In this document: piece by piece, positions 7,988-15,980 of the stretch
How the letters are laid out: each line of letters opens with the position of its first letter
Numbering within the stretch: position 1 is the stretch's first letter
NCBI GenBank assembly: GCA_015067375.1
Contig: SVMQ01000013.1
Coordinates: forward strand, 1-18,426
Direction: 5' to 3'
Source: Oscillospiraceae bacterium
GTDB lineage: Bacteria; Bacillota; Clostridia; Oscillospirales; Ruminococcaceae
DNA length: 18,426 nt
Program-made: the position numbers and the translations under genes
Notes under the pieces: generated by a model
The model's input: only the letters and a program-made list of their open reading frames with translations
The model's database searches: none
What the model was told of the DNA's origin: nothing

Positions 7988-9074
7988 ATATCACCACTCC
8001 ATCAACATACCAGTTCATATTGTTAAACAGCATTTCGTCGCTGAGCATTTCGTCCTCGCCGCAGCGCAGAGTTCCGTTGTTGTCGTATATTATTCCCGAG
8101 AAGATATTAAAGCCTGCATTGATGGAGTTTTTTGCCTTTTCCACTGCATTGCTTATATCCTCAGTGACCATAGGAGAAAACTCTGAAAGTCCGATAACGC
8201 CTGTTTTCATATCGTACCAGTGTCGGTTGTTATTCGCATTCCCCTGAATAAACTCCCGTATTATGCAATAGTAAAGCTCTTCCCAGTTCCATACAGCGGC
8301 GGTAAGATATTTGTCGGACAGGTCAGTGACTGCCTCGTTATAGCCGATAGAGTATATGCCTGCTTCGTCGGCTGTCTGTGCTACTGTATGCTTGTTCTGA
8401 TGATAGGTCAGCACATCAGCGCCATATTCTTCGATGAGTCGTATTGCAGCAGCGCGCTCCTTTTCCGCGTCGTCCCATGAGCCTGTGAATATAACATTCA
8501 CCTGTGCTTCGGGCGCTACGCTCTTCACGCCGAGCGTAAAGGCATTAATTCCGCGGTTGACCTCGGAGTTAGGCATTGCCGCAACATAGCCTATAACATT
8601 GTTTTGCGTTTTCATGCCTGCTGCGATACCTGCAAGGTATCGTGCCTGATAGATGCGGCCGAAGTAGTAGTTCATGTTATCGGACTTGTTGTCTGCCGAG
8701 ATCCCGTAAAATGCGATATCGGGATATTGAGATATCACATCGCTGACCTCCGCAGGGTAGCCGTAGCTTGACAGTATTATCATCTCTGCGCCGTCATCTA
8801 CCAGTCTGTGTATCGCCTCGGCGCATTGACCTGTCCCCTCGCTGATGTTCTCTTCTACCAGCAGCACTGTATCAAGCCTTTTGCTTGCGGCTATGGCGCC
8901 GTTATAATTCATTCCGTTCCAGCCTGTATCATCCATGCTTCCTGTCATTATGTATCCGATACGGGTCTTAGGAGAAAGATCAAGTCCTGTTACTGTGATA
9001 AAAACGATGATCAGCACCAGGAGCGCCCCTGCAGCGATGAGCAGCCAGCTATGTCCGGATCGCTTTTTATCCAT
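7980..9074 (-). CDS. BMP/PnrA-family binding protein, membrane-anchored (second copy)
   Basis: A 364-residue extracellular binding protein of the basic membrane protein (BMP, PnrA/Med-like) family. Characterised members bind purine nucleosides. A hydrophobic helix at about 10-29 follows a KKR-containing N-terminus. There is no lipobox cysteine, so it should be held by an uncleaved signal anchor. Family blocks include YFGRIYQAR (137-145), IGYVAA (161-166), SEVNRGINAFTLGV (170-183), YLTAAVWNW (256-264) and a C-terminal NMNWYVDGVV. The same blocks occur in the preceding gene, so the two are tandem paralogues. Start and stop overlap the neighbouring genes by 8 nt each (ATGGATAA and ATGAATAA), implying coupled translation. 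No permease or ATPase gene lies nearby, and a sensory role with the adjacent kinase is inferred. Confidence 0.88.
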   Translation of the reverse strand: MDKKRSGHSWLLIAAGALLVLIIVFITVTGLDLSPKTRIGYIMTGSMDDTGWNGMNYNGAIAASKRLDTVLLVEENISEGTGQCAEAIHRLVDDGAEMIILSSYGYPAEVSDVISQYPDIAFYGISADNKSDNMNYYFGRIYQARYLAGIAAGMKTQNNVIGYVAAMPNSEVNRGINAFTLGVKSVAPEAQVNVIFTGSWDDAEKERAAAIRLIEEYGADVLTYHQNKHTVAQTADEAGIYSIGYNEAVTDLSDKYLTAAVWNWEELYYCIIREFIQGNANNNRHWYDMKTGVIGLSEFSPMVTEDISNAVEKAKNSINAGFNIFSGIIYDNNGTLRCGEDEMLSDEMLFNNMNWYVDGVVIYE

Positions 9075-10155
9075 CTGTTATAACGACCCCCTCTACATAC
9101 CAGTCAAAGCTGTTTAATAAAATGCTGTCTGTCATGTTTTCGTCCTGAGCAACGCGGAGCATTCCGTTGTTGTCTGTTATCGGGCCATAGAATACGTCGA
9201 ACGCACCGCTCTGCAGCTTTTGCGAATACTGCTCCACCACTTCTGCTATACCCTCGTCTACATTTTCGGTAAGCGGAGCAAGGGACACTGTTCCTGTGTC
9301 ATAGCTCTGCCAGTAGTGCTCTCCTTCAAACTTGCCCTGCAGACATTTCAGAATATACGGAGTATAGAAATCGTCCCAGTTCCACACTGCAGCAGTGAGG
9401 TAGGTATCGGGATAATGCTCGCTGTTATCGGTGTTGTAGCCGATAGACATAACGCCGTTCTTTTCTGCTATATCAAGCGGTGCATTAGAGTCGGTGTGCA
9501 GTGTAAGCACATCGATATTCCTGCCTTTAAGCAGCTCCTCGGTAGCCTGTGTGGCTGCGGCGTCATCCACCCACGACTCTGTCCAAGTGACATATACCTT
9601 TGCGTCAGGGTTTACTGTGCGGACGCCAAGCGTGAAAGCATTTATGCCGCGGTTCACCTCGGAATACGGGAAAGCAGCGACATAGCCTATTTCATTGGTC
9701 TTTGTCTGCAGACCTGCTACGATACCGCAAAGAAAACGCGCCTGATATATCCTGCCGAAATAGGTGGCGAGGTTTCTGCCCTGTGTAGTGCCTGCAGCAT
9801 GGAAGAAATAGATATCGGGATGCTTTTCCGCAACAGGCAGGATAACGTCGGCATACGACAGGGAGTTTACTATGATGATCTCACAGCCTTGTTCGATAAG
9901 CTCTTCTGCGGCAGCGGCAAAGTCGCTGACAGCGACGTTATCACGGCATACCGTATTCAACCCAAGCTCTGCGGCAGTGCGCTCCATTGCGGTAAAGTGG
10001 GACTGTGACCAGCTTCTGTCATCTTTGCTGCCGTTGAGTATCAGCCCGACAGAGGTCATGTCATTTGCGACCTCTGTGTCAGCAGCAGATATATTTATTA
10101 TTCCTGCTATTATAGCAGCTATGATAAGCGCTGCTATTATCAATACTCTTTTCAT
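9067..10155 (-). CDS. BMP/PnrA-family binding protein, signal-anchored (first copy)
   Basis: A 362-residue BMP-family protein, paralogue of the next gene. Residues 4-24 form a very hydrophobic segment ending in NISAADTE. There is no lipobox cysteine, so the protein is either anchored by this helix or cleaved and released. The binding fold starts near residue 34 (TSVGLILNGS). Shared family blocks are YFGRIYQAR (132-140), IGYVAA (156-161), SEVNRGINAFTLGV (165-178), YLTAAVWNW (252-260), and the C-terminal FDWYVEGVV. GGAGA lies 7 nt before the ATG, and the gene starts 27 nt after the propeller/HD-GYP gene. The ligand is probably a nucleoside or similar small molecule by family, but this is not shown here. 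Confidence 0.88.
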   Translation of the reverse strand: MKRVLIIAALIIAAIIAGIINISAADTEVANDMTSVGLILNGSKDDRSWSQSHFTAMERTAAELGLNTVCRDNVAVSDFAAAAEELIEQGCEIIIVNSLSYADVILPVAEKHPDIYFFHAAGTTQGRNLATYFGRIYQARFLCGIVAGLQTKTNEIGYVAAFPYSEVNRGINAFTLGVRTVNPDAKVYVTWTESWVDDAAATQATEELLKGRNIDVLTLHTDSNAPLDIAEKNGVMSIGYNTDNSEHYPDTYLTAAVWNWDDFYTPYILKCLQGKFEGEHYWQSYDTGTVSLAPLTENVDEGIAEVVEQYSQKLQSGAFDVFYGPITDNNGMLRVAQDENMTDSILLNSFDWYVEGVVITDG

Positions 10156-10182
10156 GCGAAGATCTCCGTTTTGATGTGCTGA

Positions 10183-13152
10183 TTATTTTTTGTCGGTAAT
10201 TATCGGCGCGCTGCCATCCTCTATCATTTCGATGATATAAGGCACTATATCGGGGTCGAACTGGCTGCCTGCGCATTTCATGAACTCATCCAGTATCTTC
10301 TCTTTGGACAGCGCTTTTCGGTAGCAGCGGTCGCTGGACATAGCGTCATAGGTATCCGCTACACCGATTATTCTGGCAAGCAGGGGGATATCCGCGCCTG
10401 CAAGTCCCATAACATAGCCCTTGCCGTCAAAGCGCTCGTGGTGGTAGGTGGCACCCTCGGAAATTCCGTCAAGCGCATTGAAATCCTTCAGTATCTCGCC
10501 GCCTGTAACAACGTGCTGCTGTATTATCTCGCGCTCCTCGGGAGTCAGCTTACCGGGCTTGTTCAGGATATTATCGGGTACGCCTATCTTGCCTATATCA
10601 TGCAGCAGTGCCACATAGTAGATGTTCTCCTGCTCTTCGTCGGACATACCCATGCGCTTTGCTATCTCTCTTGAATAATGTGCTACGCGTATGGAGTGGC
10701 CATTGGTGTACGGATCCTTTGCGTCGATCGTGTTTGCAAAGGTCAGCAGCGACTGCTCTACTATCTGCTTGTATTCCTGCTGTCTGCGGTGGATGCGCTC
10801 CATGCGTGCACGCGTTGTCAGATATGCTATCGCAAATGCTATCACGATCACCAGTACCACGAAAACTATCCAGAAAAGCGGCTGTTCGATAAGCTTTTTC
10901 GCTTTGCTGACAGAGAGGGTGAACATGGTAGTTATCTCGGGATTTTCTGGGTCATAGACCCATACCTCGAATGTATAGTCGCCACCGGGCAGGTTGGTGT
11001 AGCTGACTCTGCCGCATTTATCGGCGTCCAGTACAGTTGTATCATCAAAGCCGCTCAGCCTGTAAGCGAGGCGAAGCTCTGACGTATCTGTGAATGACAG
11101 TGCCGAAAAATCTATGGTGATACGCTGTGCGTGACTGTCAATCTTAAGCTCTGTGGGATGCTCGTATGTCATTCCGTCAACAGTGACGCTGTTTACTATG
11201 ATCTTAGGCAGGCTGTGCTCCACACCCTTGAAGCCGAATTCGCTTATGCCGTTTCTGGTGACCAAGTACAGTGTGCCGTCATCGTCTATCCAGTTCCATG
11301 TGTTGGCATTGAGCGAGCCTGTAAGTCCGTGGCTGAAGCCGTAGGTGATGCGGTCTGTAGGCTCTCCGCTGAGAAGCTGCTGTTTGTTCAGGGCTATGAT
11401 GCCGTTATTCTGCAATATCCACAGCATATCGTTTCTGTCGTAGAATTCAAAGATGCTGCCTGCACCCTTTTCAAAGTTGGTCAGTCTGGTAAACTTGCCC
11501 TCAGCCCAATAATACAGGCTGCTTCCTGCACTTATGAACCAGCCGCTGCCGTCGGAGTTTTTGAGCATACGCAGCACAACGCCCTCCGCAAGACCCTGAT
11601 CAAATCCGTGGTTAGTGAGCTTTCCGTTGCTCAGCTCGTATATACCGTCGCCGTCGCTGCCGATAAGTATCTCGCCGTTGTTGCCCTCCGCGAAGCAAAG
11701 CACGGAGGGATTGCTCATGCCGTTGTTGTAGTTATAGGTCTCTGATATCTTTCCGTCCGTTATAACGCTGAAACCCGACTGTGTGCCGACAACGATCCTG
11801 CCGTCGGACATCTCAGCTACCACTCTCGCCTTATCTCCTGCAAGACCGTTGGCGCTGCTGTATTTCACGATGCTGCCGTCGTCGGGGTCATAGCATACCG
11901 CTGCATAGTCGGAATAGCTTGCTATCCAGATGTTATCGTCGCTGTCGGCTATCACGCATCTGATACGGATGCCATCGAACATATCGGTCAGCGAGTTCTC
12001 TACTCTGTTCCAGTTTTCGTCGCAAATTATAAGCTCCGTATTGGTGCCTATGTAACGATGTCCATCAGCAGAAGCTATCGCATTTACGGAGATATTCTCA
12101 AGCCCTGCCGTTTTGTTGGGCGAGCTGAAGCAGCCGAGAGAGTATTTTATGACGCCGAAGCTTGAAGAAGCAAGCCACAGATTGTTCTCATAATCCGCAA
12201 TTGCCACGTTTACGGACATTGCGTTATGCTCCTCACCGAATTCGGTAATGCTTCCGTCTGAGGCGATGACTGCCAGACCGTTGATGCCGCTTGCAAGGAT
12301 ATGACCGCTTTTTGAAACGTTTATCGAGTTGTGGGTGGTAACATCTCCTGTTTCGTAGGTGGTGATAGTGATATCCTGCTTGCTGAGTCCTTCGGAGTTC
12401 AGGTGAAGCTTAGCGATCTTATTCGTGGATGTACCGATTATTATTTCGCCGTTTTTGTCAGAGGTTATGCTGTATATCTCAGCATCGTCAAGTATCCTGT
12501 CCGAGCTTAGTACATCGACAAGCTGACCGTTTTTCATAATGGCGCAGTCGCCGTTGTTCATGCTGCCCCACACGCGACCGTAGCTGTCCACTGCCACACA
12601 GTAAACCGTATTACCCATTACAGCCTCAGCGTTGTAGGGCTTGATGCAGCCATCCGCTATCTCAGCCATACCTGAGTTGGAGGCGATATAGATGGTTCCG
12701 TTGGCATCTTCAGCAAAGCCGCGTATACAAAGGAATGTGTGATCTGCAGGGGATGCGATCTCGGTGAACACATTGTTCTCCATCATAACAACGCCCGCGT
12801 CATTCGTGCCGATCCACAATCTGCCTTTGGAGTCCTCGAACAGCGAGCGCACAGAGCTGGATGTGATCTTGTTTTCGACGCTGTAATTACGGAAATTGGT
12901 GCCGTCGTAGCGTATAAGTCCGCCGTAGCTGCCTATCCAGATGTAACCGTCTGAGGTCTGAAGAACGGTGTTTGCTTCACCTGTAGGCAGTCCGTTGAGT
13001 TCATTATATAGCGTGACCACATAGGGCGCGTCGTTGTCCGCGGCATAAGCTGACAGAGCGAAACTCGGCATAACAGCCGCAGTACACATGATCATTAGCA
13101 GCAGCGCAACCAAAGCGGATATTTTGCGTGCTTTTTGTGCAAGTAGCTTCAT
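10183..13152 (-). CDS. Two-propeller/Y_Y_Y extracellular sensor fused to HD-GYP
   Basis: A 989-residue one-component membrane sensor. A signal peptide spans about 8-38 (ending AYAADND). Fourteen blade motifs of the two-component-regulator propeller type begin near residues 69, 109, 151, 191, 235, 283, 323, 364, 406, 451, 493, 535, 575 and 625. Examples are GYIWIGSYGG, GRLWIGTNDAG and DNIWIASYSD. They fit two seven-bladed propellers. A Y_Y_Y domain (about 670-747) and a transmembrane helix (about 757-779) follow. The cytoplasmic HD-GYP domain (about 800-978) has HD at 851-852 and HHERFDGKGYV, where the Pro of GYP is Val. This ectodomain matches that of Bacteroidetes hybrid two-component sensors of glycans, but the output is HD-GYP rather than a kinase. 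It is the first gene of the operon, with AGAGG upstream of the ATG. Confidence 0.92.
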   Translation of the reverse strand: MKLLAQKARKISALVALLLMIMCTAAVMPSFALSAYAADNDAPYVVTLYNELNGLPTGEANTVLQTSDGYIWIGSYGGLIRYDGTNFRNYSVENKITSSSVRSLFEDSKGRLWIGTNDAGVVMMENNVFTEIASPADHTFLCIRGFAEDANGTIYIASNSGMAEIADGCIKPYNAEAVMGNTVYCVAVDSYGRVWGSMNNGDCAIMKNGQLVDVLSSDRILDDAEIYSITSDKNGEIIIGTSTNKIAKLHLNSEGLSKQDITITTYETGDVTTHNSINVSKSGHILASGINGLAVIASDGSITEFGEEHNAMSVNVAIADYENNLWLASSSFGVIKYSLGCFSSPNKTAGLENISVNAIASADGHRYIGTNTELIICDENWNRVENSLTDMFDGIRIRCVIADSDDNIWIASYSDYAAVCYDPDDGSIVKYSSANGLAGDKARVVAEMSDGRIVVGTQSGFSVITDGKISETYNYNNGMSNPSVLCFAEGNNGEILIGSDGDGIYELSNGKLTNHGFDQGLAEGVVLRMLKNSDGSGWFISAGSSLYYWAEGKFTRLTNFEKGAGSIFEFYDRNDMLWILQNNGIIALNKQQLLSGEPTDRITYGFSHGLTGSLNANTWNWIDDDGTLYLVTRNGISEFGFKGVEHSLPKIIVNSVTVDGMTYEHPTELKIDSHAQRITIDFSALSFTDTSELRLAYRLSGFDDTTVLDADKCGRVSYTNLPGGDYTFEVWVYDPENPEITTMFTLSVSKAKKLIEQPLFWIVFVVLVIVIAFAIAYLTTRARMERIHRRQQEYKQIVEQSLLTFANTIDAKDPYTNGHSIRVAHYSREIAKRMGMSDEEQENIYYVALLHDIGKIGVPDNILNKPGKLTPEEREIIQQHVVTGGEILKDFNALDGISEGATYHHERFDGKGYVMGLAGADIPLLARIIGVADTYDAMSSDRCYRKALSKEKILDEFMKCAGSQFDPDIVPYIIEMIEDGSAPIITDKK

Positions 13153-13236
13153 ATACTTTTCCTCTCTTATTTTCGGAATGATAGTAGTTCATGTAACAGT
13201 GTTATATATAAATAAGTATACAATATATCATTTTAC

Positions 13237-13265
13237 ATTATAGCGGATTTTTTCGTTTTTGTCAA
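13237..13265 (-). promoter_or_regulatory. Consensus sigma-A promoter of the signalling operon
   Basis: On the minus strand, TTGACA (13265-13260) and TATAAT (13242-13237) are separated by exactly 17 nt. Both hexamers are perfect. The expected start is near 13230, giving an AT-rich leader of about 77 nt before the ATG at 13152. It lies just downstream of the jag terminator, so the five-gene operon has its own promoter. Confidence 0.88.
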
Positions 13266-13275
13266 CAAATTGTTG
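13263..13275. promoter_or_regulatory. Palindrome overlapping the -35, candidate operator
   Basis: CAACAA and TTGTTG flank a single A, giving a perfect 13-bp dyad that covers half of the -35 hexamer of the signalling operon and the bases just upstream. The position suits a repressor or a -35-proximal regulator. No regulator family is identified. Confidence 0.35.
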
Positions 13276-13305
13276 TGGTCAAGCCATGTTTATAAGCTTT
13301 TGCAC

Positions 13306-13337
13306 AAAAAAGTACCGTCGGTATTTCCGACGGTACT
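13306..13337 (-). terminator. Intrinsic terminator of the rpmH-jag operon
   Basis: Read on the minus strand, an 11-bp perfect stem (AGTACCGTCGG/CCGACGGTACT, 13327-13337 with 13311-13321) with a 5-nt loop is followed directly by a run of T (A-run at 13306-13311 on the plus strand). It begins about 10 nt after the jag stop codon. Confidence 0.93.
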
Positions 13338-13346
13338 CAGAATATA

Positions 13347-14297
13347 TCAAAGCTCTATCTTGCCGTAGAGTGTAGCGTTTCTCTCGGTGTCCACTGTTTC
13401 CTTGGAGAATTCGCCTGCACCTGCGTTTGTTGAGGTCTCATCTGCTTCGTAAGCTCTGCGCTTGTACTCGCGCTCAAAGCTTGTGGAGAAGCCGCCAGAG
13501 GACTTGTAGTTCCTGATAGCGCGTGCATCGCCTCTTTCGCCGCGGTCGCGTCTGCGGCGGTTGTCAAACTTGGGCTTGTCCGCGTAGATAACGACCTTTC
13601 TGTAAGGCTCTACACCTGTGGAGTGGCTGGATACACCTTCGATCTCAGCAACACAGCTGTGGATGATCCTGCGCTCATAGGGATTCATAGGCTCAAGCGC
13701 GATCTTTCTGCCCTGCTTTATTACCTTTGCGGAGGTTCTCTTTGCGAGATTTTCGAGTGTTTCCTTGCGCTTGTCGCGGTAGCCGTTGCAGTCAACGGAG
13801 ATGCGGCAGTAGCTCTCCTCTGTGCGGTTGCTTGCGAGGATGGTGAGATACTGCAGGCTGTCGAGGGTCTCGCCGCGGCGACCGATAACTACGCCCAGCT
13901 TTTCGCCCGAGATATCGAGAACGACATTGTTGTCCTTTCTGATAGCCTTTATCTCGAAGTTCTCCAGCTTGAGTGCGTGGAGTACATCTGTCAGGTACTG
14001 CTTGGCTGCCTTTACCTTTGCGCTGCTCTCGATATCAAAGTCTGCGGGAAGCTCGCCCTCGGCTTCGTCCTCTTCAAAAGCTGCAGGTGCTGCTTCTTCG
14101 GAAGCGATCTCAACAGCAGGCTCTGCAACGGGCGCGTTATAGACCGCGTTCACCTTAGCCTCGCCCTTTAATCCGAACAGACCCTTACGGGGCTGCTCCA
14201 GTATCTCAAAATCGATCTCATCAACGGAAACGCCGTATTCCTGCGCTGCCAGTTCCTTTGCTTCTTCAACAGTCTTTGCGGTGAAAATCTTTTCCAT
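13347..14297 (-). CDS. jag: Jag/KhpB, Jag_N-KH-R3H RNA-binding protein
   Basis: A 316-residue cytoplasmic RNA-binding protein of the SpoIIIJ-associated (Jag, also KhpB or EloR) family, linked elsewhere to post-transcriptional control of cell elongation and division. The Jag_N domain (about 1-52) has the RKGLFGLKG motif. An acidic, alanine-rich linker (about 56-92) follows. The KH domain (about 95-170) has the GxxG loop in GVVIGRRGETLDSLQYL (135-151). The R3H domain (about 175-238) has ERRIIH (Arg209, His213). A basic RRRRDRGERGD stretch and a charged tail (about 245-316) form a long C-terminal extension. It starts 21 nt after yidC, the family's usual neighbour, and ends the operon at a strong terminator. 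Confidence 0.95.
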   Translation of the reverse strand: MEKIFTAKTVEEAKELAAQEYGVSVDEIDFEILEQPRKGLFGLKGEAKVNAVYNAPVAEPAVEIASEEAAPAAFEEDEAEGELPADFDIESSAKVKAAKQYLTDVLHALKLENFEIKAIRKDNNVVLDISGEKLGVVIGRRGETLDSLQYLTILASNRTEESYCRISVDCNGYRDKRKETLENLAKRTSAKVIKQGRKIALEPMNPYERRIIHSCVAEIEGVSSHSTGVEPYRKVVIYADKPKFDNRRRRDRGERGDARAIRNYKSSGGFSTSFEREYKRRAYEADETSTNAGAGEFSKETVDTERNATLYGKIEL

Positions 14298-14318
14298 ATA
14301 GGTTCCCCTTTCGATAGT

Positions 14319-15878
14319 TTACTCGTCTTCGTCCTCAATATATTCCTCGCCGTATTTTATCGCATCCTGACGGCGTGCCTCCGCAAGCTTTCTGCGGTTG
14401 ATCTCCTTTTGGGTAAGCTTCTCTCCGTTATATTCAGAGATGGTTTCATCTCTGTCGGTGTCGCGTACTTTCTTAGCCTGTGTTTCAATGATCTTCATGC
14501 GCTCGTTGTATTCAGCCTCGGCCTGCGCTCTCAGCTTAACGGGATTATACAGCTTGTTGAGTATCAGAGACTGTGCAATACCGAAAACATAGCTTATCGT
14601 CCAGTAGAAGCCTGCACCTGCAGGTACGCTGAATACGAAGAACAGCGAGAATACGGGCATGATATACATGGTTATCTTCATGCCGTTGCCCATGGAGCCT
14701 GCACCGTTGTTTTCCATGTTCTTGTTCATGATGAACGTCTGCAGCAGCGACAGCAGGAATGCAAGGATAGGCACAAGTATCATCGGGAAGCCGAGGTTGT
14801 CCTTGGGTACCTGTCCGAGCTTTATGCCGATGAATGTCAGATTGTCATACAGATCTGTTACAGCACCGGGGTTGTGAACGGAAGTGTAGAAATGCTTGTA
14901 TTCAATGCCGTTCTTTACTGTACCGAAGGATTCCAGTACATACAGCTCTCTTTGCAGCGCTTTGCTGGGTACAAAGCTGATATCTCCGTCCTTTTCAGCG
15001 TGCCAGTAGCCGTACTGCGACTGCATGGTCTTGAATACAGATGTCATGCTCTCGCTGAAAGCGTGGTTCTTTCTGTATTCCGCCTTTTTGTCGTTGTCTT
15101 TGAGCGCGGACATTTCTTCCTTTTCGGAGGATATAGTGTTGCCGCCTTCATCTGTGCGCGCATAATCTGTTATCGTGAACAGGTCGGTCGATGTAAACAG
15201 GACTTCCTTACCGTTATCCTTGTTGTTTGCCTTTACGATAGCATACTCTTTTTCAAGTGAACTCTTGATGGTAGAGGTAACTACTTCGATCGTGTCGTTT
15301 GTGAGGGTGTTCCATACGGTAGCGTCCTTAGCGGTCTGTCCCTCTTTGAGGTTTGCATTGTAGTATTCAAGTATCTTTGCGGCGTCACGCACGATCTCCT
15401 CATGCTTTGTCAGATCGTCACCTTTGAGGTCTTCAATGTTGACATTGTGCTGGTCTACGATGATAGACGCAAGCTGAATGCTGTAACCCTCTTCGATCAT
15501 CTCGTTGATATTCTCCTCGTCTGTGTGGAGAATATGGGTCATGGGCTTGTATACAACGTCCAGAACGCCGAACAGGAGCAGGAATGTCAGTATCATCGTA
15601 CCGCATCCGCTCATGGGGTTGTAGCCCTGCTGCTGCAGCTTCTGCAGCTCCTGCTGCTGCTTTTCCTGATTGTTTCTGTACTTGGTCTGTATCTCCTTTA
15701 CCTTGGGTGCGAATATCGCGGACTTTGCGGTAGCCTTCTGCTGCTTGATGGAGAGCGGAAGCATGGCAAGCTTTACGATAAAGGTGAACAGGATGATAGC
15801 AACACCGATATTAGTGATGCCTATCTCGTAGATAAAATAAAGAATATAGCCTAACGGTTTGCCAATAAGACTATACAT
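14319..15878 (-). CDS. yidC: Membrane protein insertase YidC with large extracellular insertion
   Basis: A 519-residue YidC/Oxa1/SpoIIIJ insertase that places membrane proteins in the bilayer with or without Sec. The first core helix is at about 24-44 (GVAIILFTFIVKLAMLPL). Lys36 sits where many homologues have the groove Arg. A Gln-rich cytoplasmic hairpin (about 45-88) leads to NPMSGCG and a second helix (about 93-110). Residues 111-350 form a hydrophilic extracellular segment. In most Firmicutes homologues this loop is short. Core helices return at about 366-384, 403-420 and 424-441, including FPMILVPILAFL and FSVPAGAGFYW. A charged cytoplasmic tail ends IEDEDE. AAAGGA lies 8 nt before the ATG. 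yidD lies 102 nt upstream and jag 21 nt downstream. The length is well above the usual 210-290 residues of Gram-positive YidC. Confidence 0.95.
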   Translation of the reverse strand: MYSLIGKPLGYILYFIYEIGITNIGVAIILFTFIVKLAMLPLSIKQQKATAKSAIFAPKVKEIQTKYRNNQEKQQQELQKLQQQGYNPMSGCGTMILTFLLLFGVLDVVYKPMTHILHTDEENINEMIEEGYSIQLASIIVDQHNVNIEDLKGDDLTKHEEIVRDAAKILEYYNANLKEGQTAKDATVWNTLTNDTIEVVTSTIKSSLEKEYAIVKANNKDNGKEVLFTSTDLFTITDYARTDEGGNTISSEKEEMSALKDNDKKAEYRKNHAFSESMTSVFKTMQSQYGYWHAEKDGDISFVPSKALQRELYVLESFGTVKNGIEYKHFYTSVHNPGAVTDLYDNLTFIGIKLGQVPKDNLGFPMILVPILAFLLSLLQTFIMNKNMENNGAGSMGNGMKITMYIMPVFSLFFVFSVPAGAGFYWTISYVFGIAQSLILNKLYNPVKLRAQAEAEYNERMKIIETQAKKVRDTDRDETISEYNGEKLTQKEINRRKLAEARRQDAIKYGEEYIEDEDE

Positions 15879-15980
15879 ATTTCACGTCCTTTCAAAAGTG
15901 TTCAAACAATAGTTGGTGTGGTGTGCTCGGGCGCAGGACAGAAAAACAGCGCACCGATTTTATTCATAATAAACGCGGTA

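Noticed and set aside
14409..15260. Plus-strand open frame of 283 codons opposite yidC
   Set aside because: The translation is cysteine- and tyrosine-rich without motifs, and it mirrors the codon pattern of yidC. It has no promoter or Shine-Dalgarno.
15600..15665. CTG/CAG-rich short repeats within yidC as a tandem repeat element
   Set aside because: They encode the Gln/Leu-rich cytoplasmic hairpin of YidC and are irregular, so they reflect protein composition rather than a repeat element.
15902..15967. Possible 21-residue minus-strand ORF (MNKIGALFFC...) between yidD and yidC
   Set aside because: There is no ribosome binding site, no recognisable family and no coding-length support. The 102-nt gap is best read as a leader for yidC.
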